Source: Methanobacterium sp. (GTDB lineage Archaea > Methanobacteriota > Methanobacteria > Methanobacteriales > Methanobacteriaceae). From it: DNA of 64,000 bases. The stretch spans positions 124,001 to 188,000 of the forward strand of contig NZ_JBCFBO010000003.1 in the NCBI RefSeq assembly GCF_038562635.1. The letters run 5' to 3'. Positions 17,358 through 26,243 of this stretch are shown here, piece by piece (positions within the stretch are counted from its first letter, which is position 1; each line of letters opens with the position of its first letter). The notes beneath the pieces were generated by a model. The model saw only the letters and a program-made list of their open reading frames with translations. It was not told the DNA's origin and searched no databases. The position numbers and the translations under genes are program-made.

Positions 17358-18293
17358 ATGGCAATTATACCCAGTGCATTATCTCCAGTATCTAACATTA
17401 TTGACAACGTTGTACCCGAAAAATATGCTGTTATGATGCAGGAAATGCTTATAAGAAGTGGAATGTATGTTAAAGCTTCAGATATTATAACTCTAGATCT
17501 CATAATTGCAATTGGGTTAGCCGTACTCGCAGCTGTTTTATCATTAGTATTTGGCATAAACCCCATTTTAGGTGCATTAGTTGGTTTCGTAATACCCACC
17601 ATACTTATAGGTGTTTGGATATTTTTCATGATGGAACGCAGAGTCGATGCTATTGAAAATGGAACTCCTGACTTTTTAAGACAGATCGCATCTTTACTTC
17701 GTGCAGGTGTTGGTCTTGAAACTGCTCTAGAAGACGTCTCAAGACATGGAGAAGGCCCATTAACTGATGAATTAAAAAGGGCCGTAATTGAAATTAAAAT
17801 TGGAAGTACATTTGATGATGCAATACTCGCAATGGGCGAACGTCTTAAGTCCAAAAACTTAGATAGAACATTCAGGATGATACTAGAAGGAAGAAAAACT
17901 GGTGGAAGTCTATCTGACGTTGTTGAAACAGTTGCAGAAGATTTAAGGGCTGTTTTAGCACTTCAAAGGGAAAGGAAAGCAAATGTAATGATGTCCGTAA
18001 TGTTCCTTATTATCGCGGCCATAATAGCTGCCCCCTTTGCACTCGGAATGATAATGACATACAATTCATTTATTGCGTCTGTAGGTAAACCAAATCCACT
18101 TGCAGAAACTGCAACACTTGCTGCAGGCGGTTATATAATCATCCATTCCATCATAGCATCACTGTTAATTGGTATTGTTATGTATGGTAGTGCAAAAAAA
18201 GGCGTTAAATTTGCATTATTACTGGCCCCAGCAGCCTATGGGATATTTGTTGTAATACAAATGTTGGGTCCAAAGATTTTAGGAACAGGTTAG
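17358..18293 (+). CDS. Type II/IV secretion system F-domain membrane protein (TadC-like)
   Basis: The 311-residue protein has a T2SSF domain (about residues 105-215): FLRQIASLLRAGVGLETALEDV, the LDRTFRMILEGRKTGGSLSDVV motif and flanking membrane helices. Two helices lie at about 45-92 and three near the C-terminus. Such proteins are the membrane platform of type IV pilus machines. AAGGTGG lies 6-8 bases before the ATG. A class III signal-peptide pilin follows after 12 bases. The ATPase (TadA/EpdL-like) and the second platform protein are not in the window. Confidence 0.85.
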   Translation: MAIIPSALSPVSNIIDNVVPEKYAVMMQEMLIRSGMYVKASDIITLDLIIAIGLAVLAAVLSLVFGINPILGALVGFVIPTILIGVWIFFMMERRVDAIENGTPDFLRQIASLLRAGVGLETALEDVSRHGEGPLTDELKRAVIEIKIGSTFDDAILAMGERLKSKNLDRTFRMILEGRKTGGSLSDVVETVAEDLRAVLALQRERKANVMMSVMFLIIAAIIAAPFALGMIMTYNSFIASVGKPNPLAETATLAAGGYIIIHSIIASLLIGIVMYGSAKKGVKFALLLAPAAYGIFVVIQMLGPKILGTG

Positions 18294-18305
18294 TTGGTGT
18301 TAAAT

Positions 18306-18509
18306 ATGGGGATTCTAAAAGAAGAAAGTGGACAAGGTGCAGCTGAATATCTGCTAATTTTTGGCGGTGTAATTGTAATTGTAATTGCAGCAGCACTTTA
18401 TTACAAGAATTATTTAAGTGGAATGGGCAGCGAAATTAACAAGACTGACTTGCAAAATATCAATAATTCATTAAATGATTTAATGAATAACCATATCCTA
18501 AATCATTAA
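18306..18509 (+). CDS. Class III signal peptide-containing type IV pilin
   Basis: The 67-residue precursor has a short charged leader MGILKEESG followed by QGAAEYLLIFGGVIVIVIAA. This is the archaeal class III signal peptide that EppA-type peptidase cuts before the glutamine (+1), leaving the hydrophobic helix that forms the pilus core. The mature part is only about 58 residues, small but normal for these pilins. Start chosen at ATG 18306, with GGTG about 7 bases upstream; an in-frame codon 12 bases earlier is less likely. Directly downstream of the T2SSF platform gene. Confidence 0.88.
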   Translation: MGILKEESGQGAAEYLLIFGGVIVIVIAAALYYKNYLSGMGSEINKTDLQNINNSLNDLMNNHILNH

Positions 18510-18653
18510 TGTACAATCTCAAATAGACTTTACAAGCTACAAAATTCAATATAAACTTTTTTCCCAATAAGTTATTTTTATTTTATAATTTAATAGAAAT
18601 CTGTATGTATGTTACGTAAAATATTATAACCATCTATTTACGGGAGTGGTAGT

Positions 18654-20066
18654 ATGGATATGCTAATAAACGGGAAATTAATAGAGAAACCTGAAAAAAT
18701 AGAGATTAGAAATCCATTCAATAACGAAGTAATAGATACAGTACCACAAGGAAATCATGAAGATGTGCAGAATGCTCTGATTGCCGCAAACAGGGCAAAG
18801 AAAAGCTTAAATGATCTTTCATCCCTCGAAATATCAGAAAGTTTATATGGAATTCATGAAGAATTATCAAAAAATTCAAAATCCCTTGCAAAATTAATAA
18901 CACTTGATTGCGGTAAACCAATTAAAGATTCAATAGAAGAAGTGAATCGTTCTATACAAACTATTCTACTTTCAGCAGAAGAATCAAAACGCATATACGG
19001 CGAAACAATACCTATGGATGCCTGTGCCGGCGGGGAAAATGTGATTGGTTTTACAATGAGGCTCCCCCTAGGTGTGGTTGCTGCTATAACCCCTTTTAAT
19101 TATCCTTTAAACCTGGCAATTCATAAAGTGGCGCCAGCAATTGCAGCTAAAAACAGCGTGATTCTAAAACCATCCATGAAAGCGCCGCTTACCGCATTGA
19201 AAATGGCCGAAATTATGGATTTTTACCTTCCAGATGGGGCTTTAAATGCTGTAACCGGGCATGGGAGAACTATTGGTGATGAGATTGTAACAAGCCCTGT
19301 TGTAAATAAGATTTCATTTACTGGAAGTGTGGAAATCGGCAAACATATATCTAAACAGGCAGGGATGAAAAAATTAACACTTGAACTCGGGGGAAATGAT
19401 CCACTCATTGTACTTGAAGATGCAGATATAAACAAAGCAGTTGAAGCAGCTGTAAGAGGTTCTTATCTTAATGCAGGCCAGGTTTGCATTGGAGTAAAGC
19501 GTGTGATTCTTGACAATAAAATAGCTGATGAATTTATCCAGAAATTTTTAAATAACACTAAAAAACTTGTTACTGGAGACCCTATGGATCCTGAAACAGA
19601 TGTAGGCCCTTTAATAAATAAAGGAGCAGCAATTGAAGTTGAAAACAGGGTAAATGAATCCGTAAACGATGGAGCAGAGCTTTTATGTGGCGGAAAACGT
19701 GAAGGGACATTATACATGCCAACAATCCTGGACAATGTTGATTCTAAAATGAAAATAGTGAAATATGAAACATTCGGTCCTGTCTCTCCAATAATCCGTA
19801 TAAATGGAATTGATGAAGCAATAAAAGTTGCAAATAACACCAAATATGGATTACAGGCAGGAATATTTACAAATAACATTAATAATGCCATGAAAGCTGT
19901 AAAAGAGATAGAAGCCGGAGGAGTTATAGTAAACAAAGCCTCCACATACCGTATGGACAACATGCCTTTTGGAGGCTGTAAAATGAGCGGTTTAGGTAAA
20001 GAAGGCATAAAATATGCCATTGAAGATATGACTAAAACTAAAATTGCAGTTATTAACCCTCTTTAA
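18654..20066 (+). CDS. cofA: Aldehyde dehydrogenase, probable lactaldehyde dehydrogenase
   Basis: The 470-residue NAD(P)-dependent aldehyde dehydrogenase has the catalytic Cys278 in NAGQVCIG, general base Glu244 in LELGGNDP, and ITPFNYPLN of the oxyanion site. In Methanobacteriales the common member of this family is CofA, which oxidises lactaldehyde to lactate for the F420 side chain. A non-phosphorylating glyceraldehyde-3-phosphate dehydrogenase role is the main alternative. GGAGTGGT before the ATG is a good ribosome site. The last 30 bases are duplicated just past the stop. Confidence 0.85.
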   Translation: MDMLINGKLIEKPEKIEIRNPFNNEVIDTVPQGNHEDVQNALIAANRAKKSLNDLSSLEISESLYGIHEELSKNSKSLAKLITLDCGKPIKDSIEEVNRSIQTILLSAEESKRIYGETIPMDACAGGENVIGFTMRLPLGVVAAITPFNYPLNLAIHKVAPAIAAKNSVILKPSMKAPLTALKMAEIMDFYLPDGALNAVTGHGRTIGDEIVTSPVVNKISFTGSVEIGKHISKQAGMKKLTLELGGNDPLIVLEDADINKAVEAAVRGSYLNAGQVCIGVKRVILDNKIADEFIQKFLNNTKKLVTGDPMDPETDVGPLINKGAAIEVENRVNESVNDGAELLCGGKREGTLYMPTILDNVDSKMKIVKYETFGPVSPIIRINGIDEAIKVANNTKYGLQAGIFTNNINNAMKAVKEIEAGGVIVNKASTYRMDNMPFGGCKMSGLGKEGIKYAIEDMTKTKIAVINPL

Positions 20067-20122
20067 AAAATGGAAATAAGCGGTTGGAACGGTATGACTA
20101 AAACTAAAATTGCAGTTATTAA
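20027..20122 (+). repeat. 30-bp direct repeat duplicating the end of the aldehyde dehydrogenase gene
   Basis: The sequence from TATGACTAAAACTAAAATTG to the stop-proximal TTATTAA occurs exactly at 20027-20056 (inside the gene) and again at 20093-20122 (after the stop), a 66-base offset. The second copy lies in the short gap before the convergent histidine kinase gene. It is a partial duplication of a gene 3' end, like the larger one at the sfsA-like gene. Confidence 0.9.
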
Positions 20123-20137
20123 TCAAATATAATCCCA

Positions 20138-22261
20138 TTAAAATTTGAACGGAATCGTAAAATAAAAAGTTGAACCTCTTTCAAGTTTAGATTCAACCCA
20201 TATTCGCCCGCCATGAAGTTCCACCACTTTTTTACTAATAGCCAGACCTATCCCTGTACCTTCATATTCTTCTTTGGTATGTAATCTCTGGAATATGGTA
20301 AAAATACGCTCTGCGTACTGTTTTTCCATCCCTATTCCATTATCCTGAATACTGAAAATGTATTCCTCCTTATTTCTATCTTTACAGACTTTTATATTGA
20401 TTTTAGGTGGGACTTCGGGTTTCCTGAATTTAATGGCATTTCCAATTAAATTCTGGAATAATTGAATCATCTGCCCTGGTTCAGCCATTATTTTTGGAAG
20501 GTTTTCATAGGTAATTTCAGCATTATTTTCATAAATGGAAGTATTAAGGTTATTTAAAGCAGATTTAAGAACATATCCCATATCTGTCAGTTCAAACCCT
20601 TTTTTTGTTGCTACACGCGAGTAGTTCAGGAGATCGTTAATTAAAGTTTGCATCCTTTTTGCAGCATCTACAATATACTCAATAAACTCATCAGCGTCCA
20701 AATCTAACTTATCCTTATAACGCCTTTCAATTAACTGGGTAAAACTGGTAATAGTCCTGAGAGGTTCTTGAAGATCATGGGACGCGACATAAGCAAATTG
20801 CCGTAGTTCTTCATTAGAATGTCTTAATTCTTTTACAGTTTCTTTTAATTCTTCTTCCAATTGTCTTCGTTGTGTAACATCATGACTTATTACAAGTAAT
20901 GAATCTATTTCACCACCATCATATTCTGGAACCATATATGAATGAAAGAATTTTAATCCATGGATTGAATGAAATTCATATTCCATTTCCTGTATTTCTC
21001 CAGTTTTTAAAACCTTTCTGGCATTTTCCATCCATATTTTAGCAATTCCATTTAATGGAGTTATATCCTCAATTTTCTTACCAATTAAATTCTCAGAGGA
21101 TAATCCCAAAGTTTTGGAACCATGATTGACATATTTATACCTTAATTCTTTGTCTAATCTTGAAATAACATCGGGAGAATTCTCTGCAAGAGCCCTGAAT
21201 TTTTCTTCACTTTCCCTTAAAGCTCTTTCTATTCTTTTAATCTCATTAATATCGCTTTCCAGTCTTATGTTACATCTTGAAAGTTCTTTAGTACGTTCGT
21301 GGACTTTTAACTCCAAAGTGTCCTGTGTTTCCCTTAAAATACTTTCTAACTCTTTAAGTTCAGTGATATCCTCACATACAATTAATATTGTAATCTTACC
21401 ATCAGTTTCTTTTACTGCACGTGCTGTTTCCTTAACCCAGATCATACTGCCATCCCTACGAACCTTTCGCAGTTCCCAGTGGAATAATTGTCCAATATTC
21501 TTAACACAGCGTTTTATATTTAAGATAGCAGCTTTTTTATCTTCTTCATGGAACACCTTTAATACAGATTGTCCAACTAACTCATGAACTGTAAATCCTA
21601 ATTGTTCAGCTCCAAACTTGTTTACAGACAGTATTACAGCTTCGCAGTCCACAGTGAAGTACATTGAAGGATTATGATCATATAAAAATCGGTACCGATC
21701 TTCGCTTTCTATTAAAGCCTCTTCCCATTGCTTCCGATCCGTGATATCAATCCATACACAGTGAGTTTGCTTAAAAGTACCATCTGCTGCATATTCAATA
21801 TTACCATCAATCAGTATAGTTATTTGAGCATTATCTTTACATAAAAGCTTGAATTCTGATTTCCGCATATATCCTAGTTCATTAAATCTTTTAAAACGTT
21901 TTTTAAATGTATATGTGCATTCCGGAGTCATTATATCTGTAAATGGATGTCCAATGATTTCTTCCTTGGCATAACCCATAGCATCAAGAAATGCCTGATT
22001 TACCTCGATAAAATTACCATTACAATCCAATGATTGGTATGGGAGAGGAGAATTTTCATATAATAACCGGAACCTTTCTTCACTTTCTCGAAGTGCATTT
22101 TCAGTGCGTTTATATTCCTTTATTTCATTCCTCAATTTTTCATTGTTTTTACTAAGCCTAACCACATATTCTGCAATTTGTTCCAGTTCAACATTTCCAT
22201 CTTGTAATGCCCTTTCCAGGTCGCAGATAAGTTGTTCTTTAGTTTTAATCCCAGTTTTCAT
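20138..22261 (-). CDS. Multi-PAS sensor histidine kinase
   Basis: A soluble kinase of about 707 residues. It has three PAS domains (starting near residues 60, 185 and 350), each introduced by an ALRESEERF/ALIESEDRY-like helix, and coiled linkers. A HisKA domain follows with VASHDLQEPLRT (His about 495 from this start), then HATPase boxes NLIGNAIKF, QDNGIGM and GTGIGLAI. No membrane helix is present, so it should sense a cytoplasmic signal. Start chosen at ATG 22261; a TTG at 22270 would add three residues. No response regulator is adjacent; the nearest orphan receiver is at 36174-36620. Confidence 0.92.
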   Translation of the reverse strand: MKTGIKTKEQLICDLERALQDGNVELEQIAEYVVRLSKNNEKLRNEIKEYKRTENALRESEERFRLLYENSPLPYQSLDCNGNFIEVNQAFLDAMGYAKEEIIGHPFTDIMTPECTYTFKKRFKRFNELGYMRKSEFKLLCKDNAQITILIDGNIEYAADGTFKQTHCVWIDITDRKQWEEALIESEDRYRFLYDHNPSMYFTVDCEAVILSVNKFGAEQLGFTVHELVGQSVLKVFHEEDKKAAILNIKRCVKNIGQLFHWELRKVRRDGSMIWVKETARAVKETDGKITILIVCEDITELKELESILRETQDTLELKVHERTKELSRCNIRLESDINEIKRIERALRESEEKFRALAENSPDVISRLDKELRYKYVNHGSKTLGLSSENLIGKKIEDITPLNGIAKIWMENARKVLKTGEIQEMEYEFHSIHGLKFFHSYMVPEYDGGEIDSLLVISHDVTQRRQLEEELKETVKELRHSNEELRQFAYVASHDLQEPLRTITSFTQLIERRYKDKLDLDADEFIEYIVDAAKRMQTLINDLLNYSRVATKKGFELTDMGYVLKSALNNLNTSIYENNAEITYENLPKIMAEPGQMIQLFQNLIGNAIKFRKPEVPPKINIKVCKDRNKEEYIFSIQDNGIGMEKQYAERIFTIFQRLHTKEEYEGTGIGLAISKKVVELHGGRIWVESKLERGSTFYFTIPFKF

Positions 22262-22270
22262 TTTGAACAA

Positions 22271-22775
22271 CTCACAATATTTTTTTATTTATTAACGACT
22301 AATCTGAATTTATTTAATTCAATATATTGTATAAACACGTTTTTATTGTTAACAAAGCATTTAAATTCAACTTTTCAAAAATAGTTCCTCAGGTTAATTT
22401 TATTTGAATATGTTGAACTCCTGTTTTCCAGCATAACATACACTGGATGTATGCTTTCAAATTCAATTATACTTTAATCAAATAAAGTATTATTTAAGTA
22501 GGATTTCTTAAATTTTTTATTCAATTCGTATCCGTTTTTATTATTTGATCATTAATACATTTTTCGATTCTTTTAACAGGGCGAAAATACGGTAAATTCA
22601 AAATCAAATGAATTTTAAAAACGGAATTTGTCAAATATTATAGATAACATCATTTTAATAGACTACCAAAATTCAAGTTAGCTAAAAATAAAATTCAATT
22701 TAAAATTTAAAAATAGAAATTAATGCTTATTTTTTATTTCAAAAGCCTACGAAAGCATAACATACAAACACTGTC
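22271..22775. other. Upstream region of the histidine kinase, no gene seen
   Basis: About 500 AT-rich bases with stops in all frames, between the kinase start and the hairpin array. The kinase promoter should be here. I see no RNA gene. Confidence 0.5.
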
Positions 22776-23190
22776 AAAAATTTTCAATTTTCGAATGCCG
22801 TAGGAAGCTATCAAAATCGTAGATTTTGATGCTGTAAAATTAAAAATTTTACAAGCTTCGCTTCCTGGCAACGAATCGAAGATTCGTATGCTTCGTATTT
22901 TCTAACCTTTGGAAATCAAAGATTTCCAATGTTTGCAAATTGAAAATTTGCAACCGTAAAAAATCGTAGATTTTTTACATGCCCAAACGCTTCGCGTTTG
23001 GTGGTCCCAAAAATCTCTGATTTTTGAGGATTTTTGCTGTTTGTAAAGTCATAACAACAGGTTAGTGTTTAAGAAGCATTCGAAAATTATGTTTTCGATG
23101 CTCTTAAAACCATAACTTTCAGTCATGGTTTTAAGAAGCTTGCAAAAACTATTTTTTGCTGTTTGTAAAACATTAACTACGTTAATGTTT
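22776..23190. repeat. Triloop hairpin array 1 (about 13 consecutive inverted repeats)
   Basis: Thirteen inverted repeats follow one another: 22776-22792, 22811-22829, 22833-22853, 22871-22887, 22909-22929, 22933-22953, 22956-22978, 22983-23001, 23008-23026, 23075-23102, 23103-23135, 23142-23159 and 23168-23190. Arms are 6-14 bp and nearly all perfect, yet differ in sequence (for example TCAAAATC-GTA-GATTTTGA, ACGAATC-GAA-GATTCGT, CCAAACGC-TTC-GCGTTTGG). The loop is three bases in twelve of thirteen; 23142-23159 has four. Several share the core AATC-NNN-GATT. Spacers often contain ATGC. The last hairpin overlaps the stop codon of the tRNA-binding protein gene. No open frame runs through the array. 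Confidence 0.9.
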
Positions 23191-23904
23191 AATGAAGTCT
23201 TCAACAAAATTTCTGGCCTCATTCAACGCTTCCAGAGGAATTCCTTTTGGCATTCCACCTATTTCTCCTTCAACATTTTTCAAGACACCTTCTCCGGCAC
23301 CTAAAAACATTCCTTCACTTGTAATTCCCATAAAGCTTGTCGGTGGGAGCATTGCCACAGCAACCCTATTAGATTCTTTAACCTCTAAATCATTAGTTAC
23401 AACTGTTATGACCCGTTTGATGTTTACATTACAAACTAAGAGACTGTCTGCACCTGGATGTTCTCCAGCACTTACAATATCTCCAACTTTAATATCAATG
23501 GCAACTATAGGGTCATCTATTGGCCCAAGAGCCAATCTTTTATCTAAATTTAAAACTGTATCTAAAAAGAAACGGATTTTAGCGATAGCTTCTTCTAATT
23601 TAATTTTTTCTTCCTTATTTACCATATCTAAAAAATGGCTGTACCACTTTTCCCCACCGAAATTTTCAATTATTTTCCCTGCTTTTTCTTTTAAAGATTC
23701 AATCTGAGGCATTTTGGCTAAATCAGCAGGTTCAACATAAGAATAGTACATGGATTGAATTTCAGGGATCATATCTCGGGCTATTTGCCGAACATCTCGT
23801 TTATTCCACCTTCCCCTTAAATTGGCTCCTTCTATGGTTCTTAAAAAAAGATCTACTGACTTTTCACATATTAATAATCTGTAATCATTGCTTGTATCCC
23901 ACAT
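23182..23904 (-). CDS. tRNA-binding domain protein (EMAP/Arc1p-type OB fold)
   Basis: The 240-residue protein has a helical N-terminal half (about 1-125) and a C-terminal OB-fold tRNA-binding domain (about 130-235) of the MetRS-C/EMAPII type: VGDIVSAGEHPGADSLLVC, LPPTSFMGITSEGMFLGAGE and GGMPKGIPLEALNEAR. Free-standing members bind tRNA and may aid aminoacyl-tRNA synthetases. A GGTGAT site is present before the ATG. Its stop codon lies within a perfect 10-bp triloop hairpin, the first of a long hairpin array downstream. Confidence 0.85.
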   Translation of the reverse strand: MWDTSNDYRLLICEKSVDLFLRTIEGANLRGRWNKRDVRQIARDMIPEIQSMYYSYVEPADLAKMPQIESLKEKAGKIIENFGGEKWYSHFLDMVNKEEKIKLEEAIAKIRFFLDTVLNLDKRLALGPIDDPIVAIDIKVGDIVSAGEHPGADSLLVCNVNIKRVITVVTNDLEVKESNRVAVAMLPPTSFMGITSEGMFLGAGEGVLKNVEGEIGGMPKGIPLEALNEARNFVEDFIKH

Positions 23905-24247
23905 ATAATCACCATAACTATCAAAATTCGAATTATAAGTAATATGTTAATTCAATTTCTTTATTTATTTTATAGAGTTAATTATTAGAATTTTAATTTA
24001 CTTTATAATTGTCCTTTACAATTTATAACTTCAATGACCACTGGCGTAAATAATAGTGAAAAGTATGATTAAATGAAACTTATGTAATATTTTTAATCAT
24101 AGTTTATATTGTGGATTCAAAATTCCATTAATACATTTAGGTATCCTGTTTTAAAACATTGGGCTAATTTTCGAAATATTTAAGTAGATAAATGATTCAA
24201 ACCTTATTCAATAATCAGAATTATTTAACTAAATGTGGTGGTAACAA
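23905..24247. other. 343-base divergent intergenic region, no gene seen
   Basis: AT-rich sequence between the tRNA-binding protein gene and the PRC-barrel/nadX genes. It holds two divergent promoters by position. No repeat or RNA gene seen. Confidence 0.45.
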
Positions 24248-24580
24248 ATGGTCGATTTATCTAGCCTGTATAATTTAGATGTATACACAACACGTGGAAA
24301 ATACGTTGGAAGAGTTCAAGACGTGGTATTAAACATTAAAAAAGGAAGGGTATCAGTTCTTAAAACAAGAGTAATGGCACCTGATAAAGTAAAAAGTGTT
24401 GGAATAAGGGATGTTATTAAAACCAGCATGCGCTTTGTTCCAGAAGTAGACGAAGTAAGACCTTTAAAAGAAGAAGGTAACATAGACATACAGTACGACA
24501 GAGTACAAGCTGTAGGGGATATTATTTTAATAAGCCCCGAAGTATCGACCACACCCGCAGCTGCAACCACATCAAAATAA
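24248..24580 (+). CDS. PRC-barrel domain protein
   Basis: The 110-residue protein is a single PRC-barrel: LSSLYNLDVYTTRGKYVGRV, then VVLNIKKGRVSVLKTR, and a C-terminal VGDIILISPE strand, with a short Ala/Thr-rich tail. PRC-barrels occur in RNA-processing, photosynthetic and archaeal cell-division (CdvA) proteins, and methanogen stand-alone forms have no assigned function. GGTGGT lies before the ATG. The aspartate dehydrogenase gene follows after 10 bases, so they are likely co-transcribed. Confidence 0.85.
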   Translation: MVDLSSLYNLDVYTTRGKYVGRVQDVVLNIKKGRVSVLKTRVMAPDKVKSVGIRDVIKTSMRFVPEVDEVRPLKEEGNIDIQYDRVQAVGDIILISPEVSTTPAAATTSK

Positions 24581-24590
24581 GGGAAAATAA

Positions 24591-25355
24591 ATGAAAGTTG
24601 GAATTATAGGATGCGGGGCCATAGCTAACATCATGACCAATTTTGCAGTTGAAGGTAAATTAGGCGTTGATTTAAAATTCTTTTATGATAAAGACATTGA
24701 AAGGGCAGAAAATTTAGCCCTTCAAGTTGATGGAACAGTGGTTCTTGAAATTGAAGATATGCTGGACAAAGTCGATCTGGTAATTGAAGCTGCTTCACCT
24801 CATGCCGTTGGAGAAGTTATCCCTCAAGTACTGGAGAGCGGAAAAAATGTTCTTATAATGAGTGTTGGAGCTTTAATGGATTTTGAACTTAAAGATAGGC
24901 TTGAAAAGATTGCAGCTTCAACAGGAGCTAAAATATATGCCCCTTCAGGCGCCATAGTAGGTTTAGATGGGATTAAAGCAGCTTCCATTGGAAAAATATC
25001 CGAAGCCTCGCTTATTACCAGAAAACCTCCCCGGTCACTTGGAATTAAAACAGATGGGGAAACTATTCTTTATGAAGGAAAAGCATCAGAAGCTGTTAAA
25101 GAATTCCCTACCAATATAAATGTAGCAGCAGCCCTGAGTATTGCCTGTGGAATAGATATTGATGTTAAAATAATAGCAGACCCTTCAGTTGATAGGAATA
25201 TGCATGAAGTTCACGTTGTCGGAGATTCAGGTGAATTTACAACTATCACCAAAAATGTTAGGTGCTCCATGAACCCTAAAACAAGCGTTTTAGCCGCATA
25301 TTCTGCAATTAAACTTCTGAGAAGATTAAATGAAAATATAATTGTAGGAACATAA
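24591..25355 (+). CDS. nadX: L-aspartate dehydrogenase
   Basis: NadX oxidises L-aspartate to iminoaspartate, the first step of NAD synthesis, replacing NadB. The 254-residue protein has an N-terminal Rossmann motif (GIIGCGAIANIM), the conserved IMSVGALMD and YAPSGAIVGLDGIKAA segments, and FPTNINVAAALSIACG near the active site. Length is normal for the family. It starts 10 bases after a PRC-barrel gene and is followed by thg1 after 37 bases. Confidence 0.92.
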   Translation: MKVGIIGCGAIANIMTNFAVEGKLGVDLKFFYDKDIERAENLALQVDGTVVLEIEDMLDKVDLVIEAASPHAVGEVIPQVLESGKNVLIMSVGALMDFELKDRLEKIAASTGAKIYAPSGAIVGLDGIKAASIGKISEASLITRKPPRSLGIKTDGETILYEGKASEAVKEFPTNINVAAALSIACGIDIDVKIIADPSVDRNMHEVHVVGDSGEFTTITKNVRCSMNPKTSVLAAYSAIKLLRRLNENIIVGT

Positions 25356-25392
25356 TTTTTTTCCTATCTTATTTTTAGAAAACTTTGATATT

Positions 25393-26112
25393 ATGAGAGA
25401 ATGTGAAATATTTTCAAGTTTGAAGGTTCCTTGCGGATCTAAAATTGTTATACGGATTGATGGAAGAACATTTTCTAAATTATCCCATGATTTAAAGTTT
25501 AAAAAACCTTATGATGACCAGTTTAAAGACATAATGGTCAAAACATGCGAAGATTTTTTTAAAGAATTCAGCCCTGCACTTATTTACACATTCTCTGATG
25601 AGATAAACATTTTATTATCTGAAATTCCCTTTGGGGGAAGGATTGAAAAGCTGGACTCAGTTTTTGCAAGTTTTATTACAGGAAGCTTCACAAAAAACCT
25701 GTCAAAAACAGTTAAAAAGCCTATTTCATTTGATTCCAGAGTAATCCCACTTTCAGAAAAAGGCACTGTAACCTATTTTAAAGAAAGGCAGGATGAAGCC
25801 TGGAGAAACTGCATCAATGGATATGCTTACTGGACTTTAAGAAAGGAATATACTAAAAAAGAGACCATGGAAATTTTAAGAGAGAAAAAAAGTAGCGGGC
25901 TCCATGATATCCTGTTTAAAAGAGGCATAAATCTAGCTGAACTCCCAGCATGGCAAAGAAGAGGCATAGGAATCTACAAAAAAGAAGAAATAATTGAAGG
26001 ATATAACCCTGTTAAAGATGAAAAAGTAAAATCTGTACGGAAAAAAATTTTTGTTGATGAAGATCTGCCTATATTTAATGCTGAATTTTTCAGTAAAAAA
26101 CTAATTTTATAG
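25393..26112 (+). CDS. thg1: tRNA(His) guanylyltransferase/Thg1-like protein
   Basis: Thg1-family enzymes add a nucleotide in the 3'-5' direction. Archaeal forms add G-1 to tRNA(His) in a template-dependent way or repair tRNA 5' ends. The 239-residue protein has the metal-binding Asp23 in RIDGRTFSKLSH and the paired acidic residues Asp69-Glu70 in TFSDEINIL, plus DSRVIPL and ERQDEAWRNCINGYAYW, all family hallmarks. No strong ribosome site precedes the ATG. It may be co-transcribed with nadX. Confidence 0.92.
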   Translation: MRECEIFSSLKVPCGSKIVIRIDGRTFSKLSHDLKFKKPYDDQFKDIMVKTCEDFFKEFSPALIYTFSDEINILLSEIPFGGRIEKLDSVFASFITGSFTKNLSKTVKKPISFDSRVIPLSEKGTVTYFKERQDEAWRNCINGYAYWTLRKEYTKKETMEILREKKSSGLHDILFKRGINLAELPAWQRRGIGIYKKEEIIEGYNPVKDEKVKSVRKKIFVDEDLPIFNAEFFSKKLIL

Positions 26113-26243
26113 ATCATTGAATGATTATATCACTAATTTTTACATGTTGCATAAAAGTTTCAACTATAACTTATACAATAAATAGAAATGATTGTAATTT
26201 TATTAAAATAAATAATAACCTATAAAACATTGAACCTGATAAA

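Noticed and set aside
19463..20020. 185-codon antisense frame inside the aldehyde dehydrogenase gene
   Set aside because: Shadow of a well-supported gene; no start signal and no recognisable domain.
22776..23190. CRISPR array
   Set aside because: There is no constant repeat: the palindromes differ from one another and spacers are irregular and short. The Cas4-like gene at 52945 is far away and has no cas neighbours.
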